DNA of 64,000 nt, taken from contig JAREIK010017138.1 in NCBI GenBank assembly GCA_029783825.1, positions 35,253 through 99,252 of the forward strand, given 5' to 3'. A program made the position numbers and the translations under genes. This DNA is from Sapria himalayana. Its lineage: Eukaryota; Streptophyta; Magnoliopsida; Malpighiales; Rafflesiaceae. The notes under the pieces are model-generated. The model was not told where the DNA came from and searched no databases. It saw nothing but the letters and a program-made list of their open reading frames with translations. Position 1 is the stretch's first letter, and each line of letters begins with the position of its first letter. Below, piece by piece: positions 51,768 to 64,000 of this stretch.

Positions 51768-54562
51768 TCTATCTATATATCTATATGTCTATCAATCTTT
51801 CGATCTATTTGACTTTCTATATATCTTTTTATATGTCTATCTATATGTCTATCTATCTATCTAACTATTAATAAATTAATCTATCAATTTATCTATGTAT
51901 TTATTTGTCTAATAATCTATCCATCTATGTATCGATCTCTCTGCCTTTATATTTGTCTATCTATCTATCTATCTGTCTGTCTGTTTATCAATCTGTATGT
52001 TAATCTGCCTATCAATTTATCTAGCAATCTATATATAAATATTTCTTTTAAAATGTCTATCAATTTTTTTAATAATCTATCTTTATATCAATCTATATAT
52101 ATCTTTCTCTATCAATGTGTAAATCATTCTCTTTATAAATCTATCTCTTTATACATCTATCTATTTATCTATCAATATTTATATTTATCATTATGTCAGT
52201 CTATCCATCTGTATGTCTATCTATCTATCTATCTATCTGTGTGTCTCTCTATCTGTCAATTTATCTATCTATCTTTATATCTATTTGTCCATCTATTTGT
52301 TTATTTGTTTGCCTATCTCTCTATATATCTATTAATCTATCTAATTGTCTATTTATATGTCTATCTATCTATCTATCTGTCAATCAATCAATCTATCTAT
52401 CTATCTATCTGTGTGTCTGTCTAAATATCTATCCAACTATCTATCTACCAATCTATTTGTCTATCTATATGTCTATCTATCTATCTATTTATCTATTTTT
52501 CTATCTTTCAATATGTGTCTCTATTCTATCTATCTGTCTATCTAACTATCTATCAGTTTTATCTATCTATCTATCTATGATTGTATCTTTCAATCTGTCT
52601 ATCTATCTACCTATATTTATACTTATCTACCTACCTAACTATCTATCTGTCAATCTATCTATCTATCTATCTCCATATCTATCTATCTATCTATCTATCT
52701 CTTTATCTATCTATTTATCTATTTATATATCATTCAATTGATCTATCCGTAATCTTAATTTCTATCTGTCTGTCTATCCATATATATATCTATCTGCCTA
52801 TCTATTTGTCTATCTATATTTTTATCTATCTATTTGTCTATATATCTATTTTTCTTTCTATCTTTCTATCTATCTATCTGTATTTTTATCTATCTGTCTG
52901 TCTATCTATCTATCTATCACTCTATCTTCGTGGCTATCTTTCTATCTATCTATATATCTATTTATCTTTTAATGTATATCTATCTATCTATCTATCTATC
53001 TGGATATCTATTTGTCTCTCTATCCATCCATCAATCGATCTATCTATCGATCTATCTGTATTTCAATTTGCCTTATTATTTGTCAATTAATCTATTGATC
53101 TATCAATCTATCAATCTTTCTGTCTTTTTTTCTATCTATCTATCTATCTATCTATCTATAAGTTTATCAATCTGCCTGATTTATCTATCTTTCAGTATGT
53201 TAATAAATCTATTAATCAATCTGTCTATCTATGAGTCTATCTATCAATCTATATATAAGTCTATCTATATGTATATTAATTTGTCTATCAATTTGTATAA
53301 AAATCTGTATATCAACTTGTTTATCAATCTATCTATCAAAATTTGTTTCAATATGTCTATCAATCTATATTTCAATCTATCAATCTATCTATTTATATAT
53401 TTGTCTTTTTATCTATCTATTAATCATTCATTCATTCATTATATCTATTCATCTATCTAACTTTCTGATATCAGTCTTTCTATCAATTTTTTATCTATCT
53501 GTCAATCTACCTACCTATCTATATATCTTTCTTTCTATTTGTCTATCTATTTATCTATCTATCTAAATATCTATCAATCTATCTGTCTATCTATCTATCA
53601 ATCTATCTATCTAACTATATCTCTATCTGTTTGTCTATTTATCTATCAATCAATATATGTATCTATTTGTATTTCTTTCTATATATCTATTAATCTATAT
53701 ATCTCTCTATCTAATTATCTATCTATATATTTATCTATCTATCTATCTATCTATCTCTCTATCTATCTATCTGTCTATCAATCTATCTATCTTTTAATCT
53801 ATCTATTAATCTACCTATTAATTTGTCTATCGATCTGTATATCAATATTTCTATCAATATGTTTATCAATTCATCTATCAATTTATTTTTCTATCTATTT
53901 ATCTATTTATATAATTCTCTATCTCTCAATCAATCAATCAATCAATCAATCAATCTCTATATAAATATATATATCTATCTATCTATATGTTTGCTTTATT
54001 TCTATCAATCTATTTGTCTATTTTTTATCTGTCTGTGTATCTATCTATGTATTTGTCGATTTGTCTATCTATCTATCTATCTGTCTATCTATCGATTGGT
54101 CTATCTATCTATTTGCCTATCTATCTTTCTATCTATCTATTTGTCTATTATTTTGTTTGTCTATATATCGATCTACCTATTTATATGTCTATCTATCTTT
54201 ATATCTATCTATCTGTCTATCTATATGTCTATTTATCTGTCTATCTATATGTCTATTTATTTGTCTATCTATATATTTGTCTATCTATCTATCTATGTTT
54301 AAATCAATCTATCTATCTCTCTGTTTATCTATCTTTCTATCTACCTATATATTATCTAACTATATGTGTATCTTTCTATCTGTCTATCTATCTATTTATC
54401 AATCAATCTATCTATCAATCTATCTATTTGTCTATCTATTTGTCTATCAATCTATCAATCTATCTGTTTATCTATCTATCTATCTATTAATCAATCTATC
54501 CATCTATATATCTACCTACCTACATACCTACCTATATATATCTATCTATCTCTCTATCTATC
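50779..54562 (-). repeat. TATC array (second copy)
   Basis: Counterpart of 4627-8415, with small gains and losses of 4-base steps throughout. The TACC block near its right end (54509-54539) is kept. All long open frames inside are repeat artefacts. Confidence 0.95.
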
Positions 54563-55597
54563 TAGGGGTGTAACTGAGCCAAACTAAGATGTATTAACAA
54601 AGGCTTAGGTTCAGCTCAAACTATTTTGGAAGGACTTGGATTCTGCTCGAGTTCATTTATTTTTTAAAATCCAAACTCGAATTTGAGTTCAGCTCGAGCT
54701 CATCAAGATCGAGCTCGACTCGGGCTCATTCATTTAAACCTCATTTCATTATAGCTCATGCTCATTCATATGTGAGCTTGATTATAAACTTATTTGTAAG
54801 CTCGATAAAGAATTTATTTGTGAGCTCATTTGCGAGCTCAGTAAGGAGTTCGTTTGTGAGCTCATTTGAGTTCATCTCTGAGCTTGTTTATGATCTTTAA
54901 AAAAATTAATAGTTTAGCATCATATACTATATCTAAAAAATCCTAATAACTTAATACAACAAATTATTAATAATAACTAACATATCCAAACCAACTAAAA
55001 GTTACAACACCAATGTAATATAAAAACTTACAATCATCCTTAAAATTTAAAAATAATGTTTAAATCTAACATATAACAACTTCAAAATAATCTTTATATC
55101 TTCATCTTTCACTGGGATCTCTTCCATGTATTGGCCTTTGGAGGTTTCAAATAAGAGTAAATCTTGATAGTTTATATAGGTAAAATAAACTTCGAATAAA
55201 AATATAATAAAAGCTCAAAAGACTACACCTCAAATAATAAGATAAATAATAAGTAACTTTGAATATTTTCTAATCAACAAATAATAATAAACCCATGCAA
55301 CCCAACCTCAACTATATGCCAAAAATTAAAGAATATACAAGAAATGAAATCAGCTCCACATTATGCCATAAAAGCAACTTTCAAGTGTAATGTATTTGAA
55401 TCTCTTTGAAGTCCTCTTCATACTATAAAAATTGTAACAATTTATAAAAAATAAAATAAAATATTAACATTGTAAAACTAAACATAAACATGTACATAAA
55501 CAACAATAAAAAAGCTCAAAATATTAAAATTTAATAACAGCACAAAATCAAATGTAAACTTAAAATATGATACAAATTTGAGATTTACTTATCTTTT
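54563..55597. mobile_element. hAT terminal and subterminal region (second copy)
   Basis: Begins TAGGGGTGTAACTGAGCC directly after the TATC array and carries the same GAGCTC-rich subterminal block. Collinear with 8416-9450 at offset 46147. Confidence 0.75.
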
Positions 55598-56509
55598 TCA
55601 CTTTATCCCATAAAAAGCATGCCAATCTTCACCTAATAATAATTCTTTAATCATTTCTGCTCCTAAAGATGCATGATGTGGTTCAATAACTCTTCCCTCA
55701 GCACTGAATGCAAACTCTGAAGCTACAGTTGTGATTGGAATTGATAAAACATCACATGACATCTTTGATAACACTCAAAACTTTAGAGACTTAATCTTCC
55801 ACCAATCTAAGACATCAAAATTTAAATTTTCACAAAAATGCACACCTTCTTCTAGTTATATGTTTAAATCAGATTTAACTTGTTCAATTGATTATTCAAG
55901 ATGTCTTATATAACTAAAAAATTAAGCCCTCACTCCACTTGTTCCCATCGTCACAGCACTAGAAGATTCATTTTGATTCTCACTTTCACCCTCTTTTTCA
56001 CTACCATTTGCTTTATGAGCATCAACATAATCTCTATAAAGCATGCACAAAGTCTCACGAATAGTTATAATATGTTTAATGATATCTGATCTTGAGTAAA
56101 TCATAGGAAAATGCCACTCAATCAATTGTATTTTATTTCTTGGATCTAAAATGGTTGCCATAGAGATCAACAAATTGCACTCACCCCAATACATGTCAAA
56201 CCCATCTTTCATCTTCATAATCATTGAATGCATAAACTCATTTTCATCAAGATAATTTTCATCCAACAACCTCTTGATATTATAAAGCTCGGAAAAAAAA
56301 AATTTGATGTTGGATATTCAGAACCTACAATAACAAGTATGATATTACCCAATTGAAATAAATAATTTTAAAAGCATGTAAATCACAAAATTAATTAAGA
56401 TTAGTCAAATAAAATAATAATACCTAAAATGATTTTTGTAAGTTCATTAAATGCTGCAATAAATGAGGAAATTTCAGCAACTTTCATCCAATCGATAGAA
56501 AATCTCAAT
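55598..56509 (-). pseudogene. hAT-family transposase C-terminal part (second copy)
   Basis: Same domain order as 9475-10362: core motif MYWGECNLLISMA, ILDPRNK, then the dimerisation domain LSIPITTVASEFAFSAEGR. The terminal stop of copy one is TGG here, so the frame continues GEDWHAFYGIK to a TGA at 55598-55600, the expected hAT end. The internal TGA, the frameshift and the T-homopolymer break (10 T here, 9 in copy one) remain, so it is still a pseudogene. Confidence 0.87.
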
Positions 56510-56892
56510 AACTATCAATAAGATAGATTTTAAATAATAGATGCATAAATGAACCTATATGTGTCATGTGTTACATATATCATTTTTATTGTGTATGTGT
56601 CAAAAACTAATTAGATAAATAATACTGTAGTATTATTTACTGATATAATTTACATAGCCATTTAACTATCTATATATAACACAATCTATATATGAAATAA
56701 ATTTTAATATATAGACACAATCTTATTGTTATAGAACATGCCTAAAAATCTATATATGTATGTCTATAGATAGATATAGATAGATTTAGAGACATCTTAA
56801 TTACTAATCTATTTAAATACCCAAGAAATTTTAACAACTGATTTATAAATTTATTAATTTATTTCTTACTTGCTAATAAAATTTTGGTTACA

Positions 56893-58366
56893 GGATGATG
56901 TTAGAGCCATCTGGTTCTATTTCTAGGGTTTCGAGGTCAATTTTCAAAAAGTCCTTTAAACCTAATGGACATAATTTAAAGTCACTAACACATAGAGACA
57001 AATTGGTGATTTGGAGAGAATTTAAGGTAAATATTACTACCTAAAAATTTTACATCTTTTATTTATTTTTTGTTCATTGATTAAAAATTGTTTATTTATA
57101 AATATAAAAAGTTTACAGGTGGACACAGCCAAAGGAATCAATCAAAAGTGTGTTCTGCAAATTTGCTGCCAGTAAGTATAAAGACACCGTGTACGAGATC
57201 AAAGATAAATGGCTGAAGTAGAAAGAAAAAGATTCAAGTGTCCCAGATTATGTTTACGATGAGTGGCGTAGCATATAAGAAGATCCGGATTCTAGGAAGA
57301 GGAGTGCTAAACAGAGCGGCAATCTTCGCTCAGAGCGGGCTAGGGAGGGTAGTGGCATGTCTACAAATACTTGTGGATCTCGTTCTAGGTGTGAGTACAA
57401 ATGAGAATGGGTATTATTTCTAATTTATATTTTTATGTTTATTACTTGGTGAATTGTGTTCAATTATGCCTAAATTTCATTTCTCATAAGAATTTTTTTA
57501 ATATATTTAAAGTATGTATTGTGTGTAATTATAGACATTCAAGGAGGGTAAGAAGCTCAGTGCTCCTCACTTATTCAGATATATACACATGAAGGCTCAT
57601 GATGATCAGACTTTCATCATTTAGAGATCTCGTGCAGTAAATGTAAGTTTAAATAAAAAAAATTAATTTGTCTTTTTTTGTTTGAATATAAATTGAAATA
57701 CATTTTGTACATTTTTATTAGGCGAGATATTATGAAATGTTAGCTATTGTACTCAGTTGTATTCCTAGTCTATTTCATGTTGATGCGAATTAGATTTAGT
57801 ATGCGGCTGTTGATGGCAAGGAGAAGATGCCCATCTATAGTGTTGGTTCGTTGGCATCATCATTCTACTCGCATAGACGACCATACTATGAAGCTAAATT
57901 TATAAGACCAGATTCAAATTTGTTCTCGAAGATGAAGGAATTTTAGGATGCGATGCAAAATTTGATATAGTTTCAGTTGGCTGATACCGAGCAACGCATG
58001 ATCGACTATTAAATTTATAGGGATGAGTTGTGTGTGTATTTGATTGGCCTACAAAGAAGTTTCAGGAAAGAGGACTACTAATTCAACCATGATGATCTAC
58101 CTCGGATTGTTTGGAGTAATGCTCCAGCTACATCATCTACTCCATCAACTACAGTTACACCTACCGCAACCGCATTAGGACTAGCAGTAGTAGACAGCTC
58201 TACCCCAGTACCCAATATCTCACCGTGTGGACTAGAAATGTCACATCATAATGATTACGAAACTAGTTGGATGATTTAGTGTATTACACACATTTTTTTT
58301 CAATGCCTTAAACTTTGATTTAGGATTTATTTTATTATTTTATCTTGATGTTTTTAATATATATAT
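56893..58366 (+). pseudogene. CACTA Transposase_24-like relic (second copy)
   Basis: Counterpart of 10746-12278. It lacks 47 bases present in copy one (11638-11684) between two GTT trinucleotides, so the deletion is microhomology-associated. It also has scattered single-base indels in the C-terminal part (for example near 58040 and 58264), making it more degraded than copy one there. Confidence 0.77.
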
Positions 58367-58531
58367 GTAGTATATATAATTGTTTCTGGGAGTTAATAAG
58401 ATTTTTATTTTGTTGTTTTATCTGTAAATGTTTTTGCAGGTACTGAATCAAAACTGAAAGCAAAATGATTATTTTTTTGTGTTTTATGTTCCAATTTCTA
58501 TAGTATCTCTGTATCTGTAGAAATTCTACAA

Positions 58532-59100
58532 AAAAAATTCGATCAATACTTACCGACCGAATTACGACCAAACTAACCAAATTTTTTTAATATCAATGGT
58601 CGATAAAATATCAACAAATGGTCAATAACTTTTTTGGAGATCAATTACAGACCAATGATTTTCAAAGATTTTGATCGGGGTTTGTTGTAATTAGGTTTTT
58701 ACCAACCGTCTTGTGACCTTTTTACCAACCTAATTCTTTTGGTTGGAAAATGGTCTGAATATCATTGGTTTTTCGTCGGTAAATGGTCTATAAATTGTCA
58801 GTAAATACTGACCATTTGGAGACCATTTACTGCCCTAATTCTTTTGGTCGAAAAATGGTCGGAATATCATCGGATTTTGTTTGTCGGTAAATGGTCTCCA
58901 AATGGTCGGTAATTAGCGACCATTTGGAGACCAATTACCGACCTTATTTATTCAGTTGGTAAATTATTGGAATATAGTCGGGAAATATTTGTCGGTAGAG
59001 GATCCTTAAATGGTCGGCAATTTCCTAATAGACTGATCTTTCATTGGTAAAAAATTTAGCGACGAGCAAAATTATGACCAAATTTTTTGGTCAATAAATG
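58532..59100 (+). mobile_element. CACTA 3' subterminal repeats (second copy)
   Basis: As 12440-13009. The inverted pair at 58893-58932 is perfect here: arms GGTCTCCAAATGGTCG and CGACCATTTGGAGACC around GTAATTAG. Ends directly at the GATA array. Confidence 0.76.
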
Positions 59101-62100
59101 GATAGATAAACAAATAGCCCAATACACATATAGATGGATAAATAAATAGACATATAGTTAGTTAGATAGATAGACAGATAGACATATAAATAGATAAACG
59201 ATTATACAGATAGATAGATTGATACTAATAATATAGAGACAGACAAACAGATAGATATATACTAAAATATTATAGAGACAGATAGCCAGATAAACACATA
59301 GATAGATAGATAGATAGATAGATAAATATGTAAGTAGATAGATCAACATATATACAAATAGATAGATTGATAAATAGATAGATAGATAGACAAAAATATA
59401 TAGATAGAAAGACTAATAGTCATATAGACATATTGACAGAGAGACAGATAGATGCATATATAGAAAGACATATAGATAGATTAATAAATATACAGATAGA
59501 CATTTAGATAGATAGAGAGATATACAAATAGACATATAGATAGAAAGTTAGATAGATAGATAGATAGATAGACAAATCGATAAATAGATTAATAGATAGA
59601 TTGATAGATTGTCAGATATATAGAGATATATATATAGAGTTCGACTGATAGACAGATAAATAGATAGATTGATAGAAAAATAGATATATGGATATTCGAC
59701 AGATAGTTAGATAGAGTTATTGATCAATAGACAAATAGATAGACAATTAGACAAATAAACATGATAGATATATAGACAGAAAGCCATATAAACATATAAA
59801 TAGTTAGATAGATAGACATATAGATAGATAGATAGACATATAGATAGATAGACAGATAGACAAATAGATAGATAGATAGATTGAAATATATATAGATATA
59901 CAGATAGATAGATAGACATATAGATAAATAGATAGATATCTAAAGATAGATAGAGAGATAAAGAAATAGTTTGATATATAGATATATAGACAGATAGATA
60001 GATAAAAAGAAAGACATATAGATAGATATACAGATAGACAGATAGATAGATGGATGAATAGACATACCAATAGATAGATAGATAGAAATATAGAAAGATA
60101 GATTCACAAATAAATAGATAATATTTTAGTTAGATAGAAAGATAGAGAGATAGAGGAGAAAGTGAGAGATTGACAAAATACACGCGAAGAGATAGAGAGA
60201 CAGATAGAGAGACACAAGAGGGATAGAGAGACTAATAGATAGATAGAGAGATACATAGATAGATAGTTATACAAGTACACAAATATATAGATTTATAGAT
60301 AGCATAAGTATGTAGGTAGCTCAGTATGTAGGTAATTAGTTAGAAAGATACGAGATATAGAAAGATAAAGGTATATGGGTAAAGAGATAGAGAGATAGTG
60401 AGAAGAAGAGATAGAGAGATAGAGGATAGATAGAGGATAGATAGATAGAGAGATAGAAAGATAGAGAGATAGAGAGATAGAGAAATATAGAGATATATTG
60501 GTTAGATAGATAAAGATACCTAATGAGTATTAAAAGATATAGATAAGCAAGATAGATATACTAATAGATAGATAGACAAAAAAATTAATCAATAAAAAGA
60601 CAAATAGGTAGGTAGATAGAACGACAAACTAATAGACTAAAAAAACTGATTGACTGATAAATAGATAGACAAACAAAATGAATAGATAAATAAATACACA
60701 TATATACAGATTGACAGATTGACAGATAGACAAATAGATAGAAAGACAAATAGATAGATAGATAGATAGAAAATTAGATGGACAGATAGATAGGCAAATA
60801 GATACATGATATATAGTTAGATATATACGTAGATAAACATAAATAAAAAAAGATAGAAAGAGAATTAGAAAGAAAGATAAATAGATAGATAGAAAATAAT
60901 ATACATTTAGTCAAGTAGACTAATAGATAGATAGACATATAGATAGATATAAAAAGATAGAAGAAGCTACTCATTTATATAGATAGATATTATAGATAGA
61001 TAGATATACATATATATATAGATAGACATATAGAAAGAGAGACAAAAATACAAATAGACATATAGATAGATAGAAAGATTGACAAATAAATAAATATATA
61101 AATAGACCAGATATATAAATAGATAGATTAGATAGGTAGACATATAGGCAAATAGATATAGACAAATATACAAATAGATAGTTTGATTGCTAGACACTTA
61201 GACATATATAAATAGTTAAAATATAGATTTATAGATAGATAGAAAATTAGATAGATATACAGTTAGACAATTAGATAAATAGATAGTTAAAATATTATAC
61301 ATATAGATAGTTTGACAGGTAGACATAGATAGACAGTTAGATTGCTAGATAGATAGATAGATGAATAGATAGAAAGATTGACAGATAGATAGATATACAG
61401 ATAGACATATCAATAAAAACAAATAGACATTTAGACAACCAAATATATAGACAGATAGAGAGGTTGATAGATAGATATATATATATATAGATAGATAGAT
61501 AGATAGAAAAATAGAAAGAAAGAAAGATAGAAAGATAGATTGAAAGATAGATAGATAAATAGATAGACAGATAGACATATAGATGGATAGTTATATATAT
61601 TGAAAGATAGACAGATAAATAGATAAACAGATGGATAGATAGACATATATTTGATAGATAGTCAAATAGACATATAGATTGATCAATAGATAGTCAGATA
61701 GATATATAAAAAGGTTTGGAGATGTAGAGATGAAGAGATAGATAGAAATACATATAAGAGACAAATAGATAGACAAAGAGAAAAAGAGACTTGTAGACAC
61801 ATCGACAAATAGAGAGATAGACAAATTGACAAATAGATAGGTTGACAAATAAATAAATAGACAGGTAGCTAGGTAGGTATGTATGTAGGTAGGCAGGTAA
61901 GCAAGTATAGAGAAAGAGATAGAGAGATAGATGGAAAGAGAAGTAGAAAAAAGAAAGAAAGGGAGATAGAGATATATAGAGATAAAGGAATAGTGAGATA
62001 GAGAGATAAAGATATAGAGATAAATAGATAAAGAGATAGAGAGATAGAAATATAGAGAGATAGAGAAATAGAGAGATAAAAATATAGATAGATAAAGAAA

Positions 62101-64000
62101 GAAAGTTATATAGAGATAGAGAGTTAGAAAGATAGAGAGATAGAAAGATAGATATTGATTGATTGACAAAGAAAAAGATAGAAAAAAAAATATATAGATT
62201 GACTGATAGACTGATAAACTAACAAATTGATAGACTAATAGATAGATAAATAGACAGAAAGATAGATAAACTGATATAGAGACATTGACAGACGGAAAGA
62301 AAGATAAACTGAGAGACTAGTAGATACACAAATAGACATATAGATAGATAGATAGACAAATAGATAGATATATATATAGACATAGATAGATAGATAGATA
62401 AAATGATAGAAAGATAGACAAATAGATAGATTAAAGATAAAGAGATAGACTAATAGATATATATATATATACAAATATACATTTAGATAGATAGATAGAT
62501 GTACATATAGATAGATAGGTAGATAAAAATATAGAATGATAGACAAATAGGTATTTAGGAAAATAAGCAGATTGACAAATAAATAGACAGATAGAGTTAT
62601 ATAGTTAGATGGATAGATAGATAGATATATAGAGACATATATTTATAGATTGATAGATTGATAGATACATAGATAGATAGATATGAAGATAAACACAAAA
62701 ATAAATAGATAGATAGACAAATAAAAAGATAAATAGATACACAAATACATAGTTAGATGAATAATTAGATATATATATATATAGACAGAGAGAGATAAAT
62801 AGATAGATAGATTTATAGTTATATAGTTAGATAAATAGATAAATAGAAAAATAGATGGACAAAAAGGTAGATAAACAATTGATAGATAAATAGATTGACA
62901 GATAATCAAATAGTAGATAGACAAATAGCTGGAAATACACATAGATTGATAAATAGTTTGATAGACAGGTAGATAAACATATATACAAGTATATACATAG
63001 ACAAATAGAAAGATAGATAGATAAACAAAAATATATAGATATATAGATAGACTAATAGACAAATATACAAATAGTTAGATATACAAATAGATATATAGAA
63101 AGAAAGGTTGTTATATAGATAGACATATAGATAGATATACAGATTGACATATAGATAGCTAAATTGATATACAGATGACATATATACATATAGACATATA
63201 CAAAGATAAAAAAATAGATAAATTAAAAAAATAGTCCAATAGATAGATAGATCGACTAATTAACCGAGAGACAGATAGATATATACAAAAAATATAGATT
63301 GATAGATAAATAAATTGATATATTGATTGACAGACACTTAAACACAGACAAATAGACATATAGACAGATAAATAGATTTATAGATAGATAATTAGACATA
63401 TAGATAGACAAAAAGATAGATAGACATATTGAAAGATAGACAAATAGACAGATTGATAAATATATAAAAATGTAGAAACAATTAGATAGATAGACAAATA
63501 GACAAATAGATAGATAGACAGATAGATAATTAGATAGACAGATAGACAGACAGATAGATAGATAGATAAACAGATATATAGATAAACATATTAATAGATA
63601 GATAGATACAAAAATAGTCAAAATATAGGGAGAAAGATATTTAAATAGATAGATAGATTGACAGATAGCGAGTTGGATAGATAGATAAATAGATAGATAA
63701 TATATAGATATAAAGATAGATAGATAGATAAATAGATAGATAGATTGATTGATTGATTGACACATAGGTATATAGTAAGATAGATAAATAGATAGATTGA
63801 TTGATTGATTGACACATAGGTATATAGTAAGATAGATAAATAGATCGATTGATTGATTGATTGACACATAGGTATATAGTAAGATAGATAAATAGATAGA
63901 TAGATATATAGAAAGACATACAAATAGATAGATAGATATATAGACAGATAGACAGATTGATAGATCGATAGATAGATAGACTGATAGATAGATAAACATA
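59101..64000 (+). repeat. GATA/GACA array (second copy, runs off the window)
   Basis: Counterpart of 13010 to about 17940. It includes block set A (about 60125-60660), block set B (about 61715-62235) and the three-copy GACACATAGG repeat (63759-63880). It has many small indels relative to copy one. No genes. Confidence 0.96.

Larger units (their letters stand above)
46281..64000. repeat. Second copy of 493 to about 17940 (large duplication, truncated by window end)
   Basis: Collinear with the first copy in the same orientation. The coordinate offset is 45788 at the start, 45758 after a TA-run contraction, 46152 after a 394-bp local duplication, 46147 at the hAT, about 46094 after a 47-bp deletion in the CACTA relic, and 46068 at the right edge. 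I counted about 15 substitutions over 1.84 kb of mosaic sequence, near 0.8%. The left edge is sharp at 46281 and shares TTA with the flank of copy one. Confidence 0.97.

Overview
The window is nuclear DNA of a land plant, most likely a flowering plant; I cannot name the species. The evidence is an L1-type LINE with a DUF4283/CCHC first ORF and a terminal RNase H domain, a RICESLEEPER-like hAT transposase, a CACTA (Transposase_24) relic, and intron-bearing scraps of plant genes (Enhancer-of-polycomb-like, SWIB, tripeptidyl peptidase II, diaminopimelate epimerase). No intact host gene, tRNA, rRNA or CRISPR array was found.

Layout: 1-490 GATA array; 493-4626 a mosaic of host gene fragments around an AT-rich tandem repeat; 4627-8415 an array in the opposite (TATC) orientation; 8416-10362 an hAT remnant; 10746-13009 a CACTA remnant with subterminal repeats; 13010-35500 a 22.5-kb degenerate GATA/GACA array, part of which has a higher-order block structure; 35515-42046 a LINE inserted in that array with a perfect 14-bp target-site duplication; 42061-44495 the continuing array; 44496-46280 AT-rich sequence; 46281-64000 a second copy of 493 to about 17940. 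Degenerate GATA/GACA arrays make up roughly 59% of the window.

The second copy starts sharply at 46281, runs off the end of the window, and differs from the first by under 1% substitutions in non-array DNA plus several informative indels. The layout fits a tandem duplication with a 45,788-bp unit, or two haplotypes placed end to end by an assembler. At several pseudogene positions the second copy keeps the codon expected for the family where the first has a stop.

Nothing here appears to encode a working protein. The many long open frames reading Tyr-Leu-Ser-Ile repeats come from the pyrimidine-rich strand of the arrays, which contains no stop triplets. The main interest is structural: captured gene fragments, array architecture and strand switch, the datable LINE insertion with a possible 3' transduction, and the large duplication.
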